Positions 61,639 to 64,000 of a DNA stretch of 64,000 nucleotides are shown in pieces. Positions within the stretch are counted from its first letter, which is position 1; each line of letters starts with the position of its first letter. The notes below the pieces were generated by a model. It saw only the letters and a list, made by a program, of their open reading frames with translations. It was not told where the DNA came from and searched no databases. The DNA comes from Nostoc calcicola FACHB-3891 (GTDB lineage Bacteria > Cyanobacteriota > Cyanobacteriia > Cyanobacteriales > Nostocaceae). Position numbers and translations under genes: made by a program. The stretch lies in NCBI RefSeq assembly GCF_014697355.1, contig NZ_JACJRQ010000027.1, positions 43,710 to 107,709 on the forward strand, read 5' to 3'.

Positions 61639-62436
61639 ATGAGCAGAAATTCAATAGATAATCGCAAAAAATTGGTTGCTCTCAGACACACTCATTTCCA
61701 GCAACATTTACCTCTAAATCAGCAGCTGATTAATTTAGTTGGCGATATAGATAGTCACGCCTTTTTAACAAACCCTGCCTCTCAAAACGTTTTCCTCTAC
61801 CTGACAGATTACGTCAGGGCTGTTTTAGAGTATTGGTTTGGGGCAAGTTCTGATAAAATCAGCGTTCTTGATTGGGGGTGTGGTAAAGGACATATTTCTT
61901 TTTTAATGCGTGAAATGGGTGTCCAAATTACTAGTTGTGATGTCCCCAGCGGTGATGATTCAGCTTTTGGTCAGATTGCACCAATCATCGAAAAAGCATC
62001 TCTAAAGGTTGTCACCCTAGAACATCCCTATTTACTTCCTTTCAGCGATGCAAGCTTCGATGTTGTCTTAAGTTTTGGAGTTCTTGAACACGTTCCCAAT
62101 GACCTGGCTTCTCTTGCTGAGATTCATCGAGTATTAAAACCATCAGGTCTTTTTTTGTGTTTTTTCCTTCCTTACTACTTGTCTTGGACTCAGCATTTAG
62201 CTCATTTCCGAGGAAATTTTTACCACGATCGCCTGTATTCCGAAAAAATGGTAAAACACCTCCTCAAGCAAACTAATTTTGAACTCCTTGACCTTTGGCA
62301 TAGACAACTTTTGCCTAAGAATAGTATTTCCTATGCTAAATACCACCTTTTTGAATCCGTAGATCGATGGTTAACTCAAAATACACCGCTCAAATATACT
62401 GCAACTAATATTGAGTTTGTCGCTGTTAAAAATTAA
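61639..62436 (+). CDS. Class I SAM-dependent methyltransferase
   Basis: Predicted small-molecule methyltransferase of the type 11 / UbiE-like group, 265 aa. SAM motif I is SVLDWGCGKGHISFL (about 72-86), motif II is close to QITSCDVPSG, and the motif IV region is SFDVVLSFGVLEHVPNDLAS (about 142-161). The motif VI equivalent follows at EIHRVLKPSGLFLCFF. The C-terminal part (YDLSWT-like PYYLSWTQHLAHF) may bind the substrate. It is not near other biosynthetic genes except possibly the exopolysaccharide gene, so the substrate is unknown. Confidence 0.85.
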   Translation: MSRNSIDNRKKLVALRHTHFQQHLPLNQQLINLVGDIDSHAFLTNPASQNVFLYLTDYVRAVLEYWFGASSDKISVLDWGCGKGHISFLMREMGVQITSCDVPSGDDSAFGQIAPIIEKASLKVVTLEHPYLLPFSDASFDVVLSFGVLEHVPNDLASLAEIHRVLKPSGLFLCFFLPYYLSWTQHLAHFRGNFYHDRLYSEKMVKHLLKQTNFELLDLWHRQLLPKNSISYAKYHLFESVDRWLTQNTPLKYTATNIEFVAVKN

Positions 62437-62747
62437 TATAGTAATGGCAGGGAATAGGGAATCAGTGTTTTCGAGGTGTAGGTCGTTTTTTCACCCAATC
62501 AAATAGGAGTCCTATACCAATTGGAAAAATCTTCGTGACAGATATAGCAGTCCTAAATGAGTCGTGAAAAATATAGATAAGGAAACGAACCGCAAAGGAC
62601 GCAAAGGACCCAAAGGGAAGAAAGAAGAAAGAGATATGTAATTTTCACAAATGATTTAGGATTGCTATAGATTCACGCAAATCACACCCAGAAGGCAATT
62701 CTCAATCCAAAATCTAAAATCTAAAATCCAAAATCGTCTAACCATTG
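62437..62747. other. Spacer with a MITE-like element
   Basis: 311 bases. A MITE at 62543-62670 has arms ATAGCAGTCCTAAATGA and its near-inverse (AAATGATTTAGGATTGCTAT) enclosing GCAAAGGACGCAAAGGAC words. After it come CAATCCAAAATCTAAAATCT repeats like those at 7208-7227. No gene. Confidence 0.6.
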
Positions 62748-63119
62748 TTATAGTTGATTTTGCCAATAAGCCAGTCTGGTTTGAAGGATGCTGACATGGA
62801 TAACATGCCGTTCTACTAAAGTTTTTAGTTCTCGCGCTTTTGTAATACAACTTTGTTTATAGGTTAGTGCCTGACGAACTCGGTCTTCACGAGAGTTTTT
62901 CGAGGCAATTTGAATTTCTTTTTCCCAAGCGATCGCCAAAGCTTGGACGCGAGCGTAATCTTTTTGTAGAATTTGCTTTGCTGTATCGGACTCAGCAATA
63001 GCTTCATGTAAAGTTTGAAGATAATGACTCCAGGTATCTGCTAATGGCTCAGCATTGTGGTCATTTTCAGAATATGAAGGTGATTTTATTTGGGTAAATA
63101 AGTGATTTAATTCTACCAT
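62748..63119 (-). CDS. Small predicted helical/coiled-coil protein
   Basis: A 123-residue soluble protein (MVELNHLFTQIKSPSYSEND). From about residue 30 it is almost continuous amphipathic helix (LQTLHEAIAESDTAKQILQK, later RVRQALTYKQSCITKARELK). The second half resembles the helical hairpin of PspA/IM30-like proteins, but it is too short and too diverged to assign. No signal peptide or membrane segment. Genuine coding sequence is likely because of the regular heptad pattern and lack of repeat words. Function unknown. Confidence 0.6.
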   Translation of the reverse strand: MVELNHLFTQIKSPSYSENDHNAEPLADTWSHYLQTLHEAIAESDTAKQILQKDYARVQALAIAWEKEIQIASKNSREDRVRQALTYKQSCITKARELKTLVERHVIHVSILQTRLAYWQNQL

Positions 63120-63405
63120 GTTTTTACCCTGGTTAATAGTTCTTTGACTGAAGATTAGCGACTTTTACATAAGTTGGTAATCTTGTTATTCAGCATATAA
63201 AGAACTAATTAGCCAAGTCATTAGCTTTTGCTGACAATTTAATTACAGAGTTGAGAAGAAAAAATTAGAGGTTTGTGAAGCGAGTTATTTCCAAAAAATA
63301 CATGCATTTTAGCTAGATGAATAAAGTTTGTAGTTCATCTTGCATATTTGCATATATAGCGGTTATCGTTTACGTGAGGTACACCCGTAGGGGCACGGCA
63401 TTGCC

Positions 63406-63807
63406 TATTGGTGTCAAGCCAATTCGCAATTTCCAATTCGCAATTCGCAATTATAAAATCAGTGGGGGCTTGAACCCACGACTGATTTCAGACCACTGAT
63501 TTTTTGAATCAGTGGGGGCAAGATACCCATTAATTAACAATTAAGCAATTAAGTGATTTCTTGTATTTAATTGCGAATCGGCGAAAAAGCGAATTGACGA
63601 TTGTTTTGGTCAACTTAAGCTATAAATGTCTTAACTGTTGGCTTTGTCGCCCGCCAAGAAATTTATTTCTTGGCTGATAGCTAAAGTCTACTGAAGTAGA
63701 CTAAAGATTTTTGGCTATATTTAGTCATCTATTCGATGACTTTCGCTATGAGCAAGGAACTTCAGTTCCTTGCAGGACATAGATTTCACGTTAAGTTGAC
63801 ACGACTG
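63406..63807. mobile_element. Non-autonomous insertion flanked by 9-bp direct repeats
   Basis: Both flanks carry GGCATTGCC (63397-63405 and 63808-63816), a probable 9-bp target duplication. Taking out 63406-63807 and one copy restores the hairpin GTAGGGGCACGGCATTGCCG, then TGCCCCTAC, the repeat type seen elsewhere. The ends TATTGGTGTCAA and TTGACACGACTG are inverse at 9 of 12 positions. There is no transposase inside; it contains hairpins at 63453-63510 and the 192-bp element at 63609-63800. Confidence 0.6.
63609..63800. repeat. 192-bp element with perfect 10-bp terminal repeats and four tandem hairpins
   Basis: Bounded by GTCAACTTAA and TTAAGTTGAC. Inside are four separate perfect hairpins in a row: 63653-63674 (GCCAAGAAAT arms), 63685-63702 (AGTCTACT), 63723-63741 (AGTCATC) and 63752-63773 (GCAAGGAAC). 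It shares its terminal repeat with the IS end at 63888 and with 28894-28912. Non-coding; may be a structured RNA or a deletion derivative of the IS. Confidence 0.7.
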
Positions 63808-63887
63808 GGCATTGCCGTGCCCCTACACCTCGTGATGTAAGGGACTTCCAAGGAAAAAAATATTCCATAGTAGGGGCGCACAGCTGT

Positions 63888-64000
63888 CATTGGTGTCAAC
63901 TTAAGCAAAAAGTGAGCAACAGATGTAATCTAAGAACATTGATAAAGATGTTCTTAGTGATACATCATGGCGAGAAAAAGACCAGCTAGAATTGGCAACC
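63888..64000 (+). mobile_element. Left end of a probable insertion sequence, cut by window edge
   Basis: CATTGGTGTCAACTTAAGC begins immediately after the half hairpin AGTAGGGGCGCACAGCTGT, whose other arm is missing, so something has been inserted there. A hairpin at 63931-63956 (arms TAAGAACAT / ATGTTCTTA) and a start codon at 63967 follow. The rest lies outside the window, so IS identity is inferred. Confidence 0.5.
63967..64000 (+). CDS. Start of a gene running off the right edge, possibly a transposase
   Basis: ATG 63967 opens a frame reading MARKRPARIGN to the window edge. It lies 80 bases inside the probable IS left end and just after a 9-bp-stem hairpin. Only 11 residues are visible; a basic N-terminus suits a DNA-binding protein, but family cannot be assigned. 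Confidence 0.4.
   Translation, partial: MARKRPARIGN

Noticed and set aside
63450..63512. tRNA-like T-arm on the reverse strand (GTGGGTTCAAGCCCCCAC)
   Set aside because: No matching acceptor, D or anticodon arms can be built; the surrounding AATCAGT/ACTGATT words form simple hairpins. Perhaps a decayed tRNA end, but unsupported.

Overview
The window looks like chromosome of a filamentous, heterocyst-type cyanobacterium (Nostocales, Nostoc/Anabaena/Calothrix-like). The evidence is the many GCGATCGC (HIP1) sites, bilin-type GAF sensors, SLH/OprB porin architecture, cyanobacterial DUF1822, DUF4278 and DUF6174 proteins, heptameric tandem repeats, and very many small dispersed palindromic or MITE-like repeats. 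No tRNA, rRNA or CRISPR array was found.

Layout. 1-9.1 kb: an EF-G paralogue cut by the left edge, a tandem cyanobacteriochrome-type GAF diguanylate cyclase, a truncated macro-domain remnant beside a uridine-phosphorylase-like gene, a retropepsin-like protease, an exported protein, a Gfo/Idh/MocA oxidoreductase and a DUF4870 membrane protein. 10.2-26.5 kb: one giant gene (about 5431 aa). It encodes 23 pre-peptidase-C-type repeats, an IPT/TIG domain, an RHS/YD cassette, a Calx-beta domain, ten RTX units and a probable type I secretion tail. 26.6-32.1 kb: hypothetical proteins and a sigma-70-like regulator upstream of a DUF1822 gene.

32.5-48.8 kb is the most coherent system: a LacI-regulated carbohydrate island. 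It encodes an outer-membrane porin, two sugar-binding lipoproteins, an ABC ATPase and permease, an IolW-like scyllo-inositol dehydrogenase, myo-inositol oxygenase (MIOX), glucuronate isomerase (UxaC), a UxuB-type SDR mannonate oxidoreductase, a LarA-superfamily (nickel-pincer) racemase/epimerase and gluconokinase. Read together they predict this route: myo-inositol to D-glucuronate to D-fructuronate to D-mannonate, then C2 epimerisation to D-gluconate, then 6-phosphogluconate, entering the oxidative pentose phosphate pathway without mannonate dehydratase or KDG kinase. A palindromic operator (TGCACACGTGTGCA) occurs three times before MIOX and once, with one mismatch, before lacI.

48.9-64 kb: an MHYT-GAF-PAS-chemoreceptor hybrid, a membrane Ser/Thr kinase, a second secreted PPC/RTX protein, a Wzz/BY-kinase exopolysaccharide protein, RNase Z, a methyltransferase, a small helical protein, and at the right edge a nest of mobile-element ends that probably opens into an insertion sequence.

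All function calls are from reading motifs and recalled family sequences; no database search was run.
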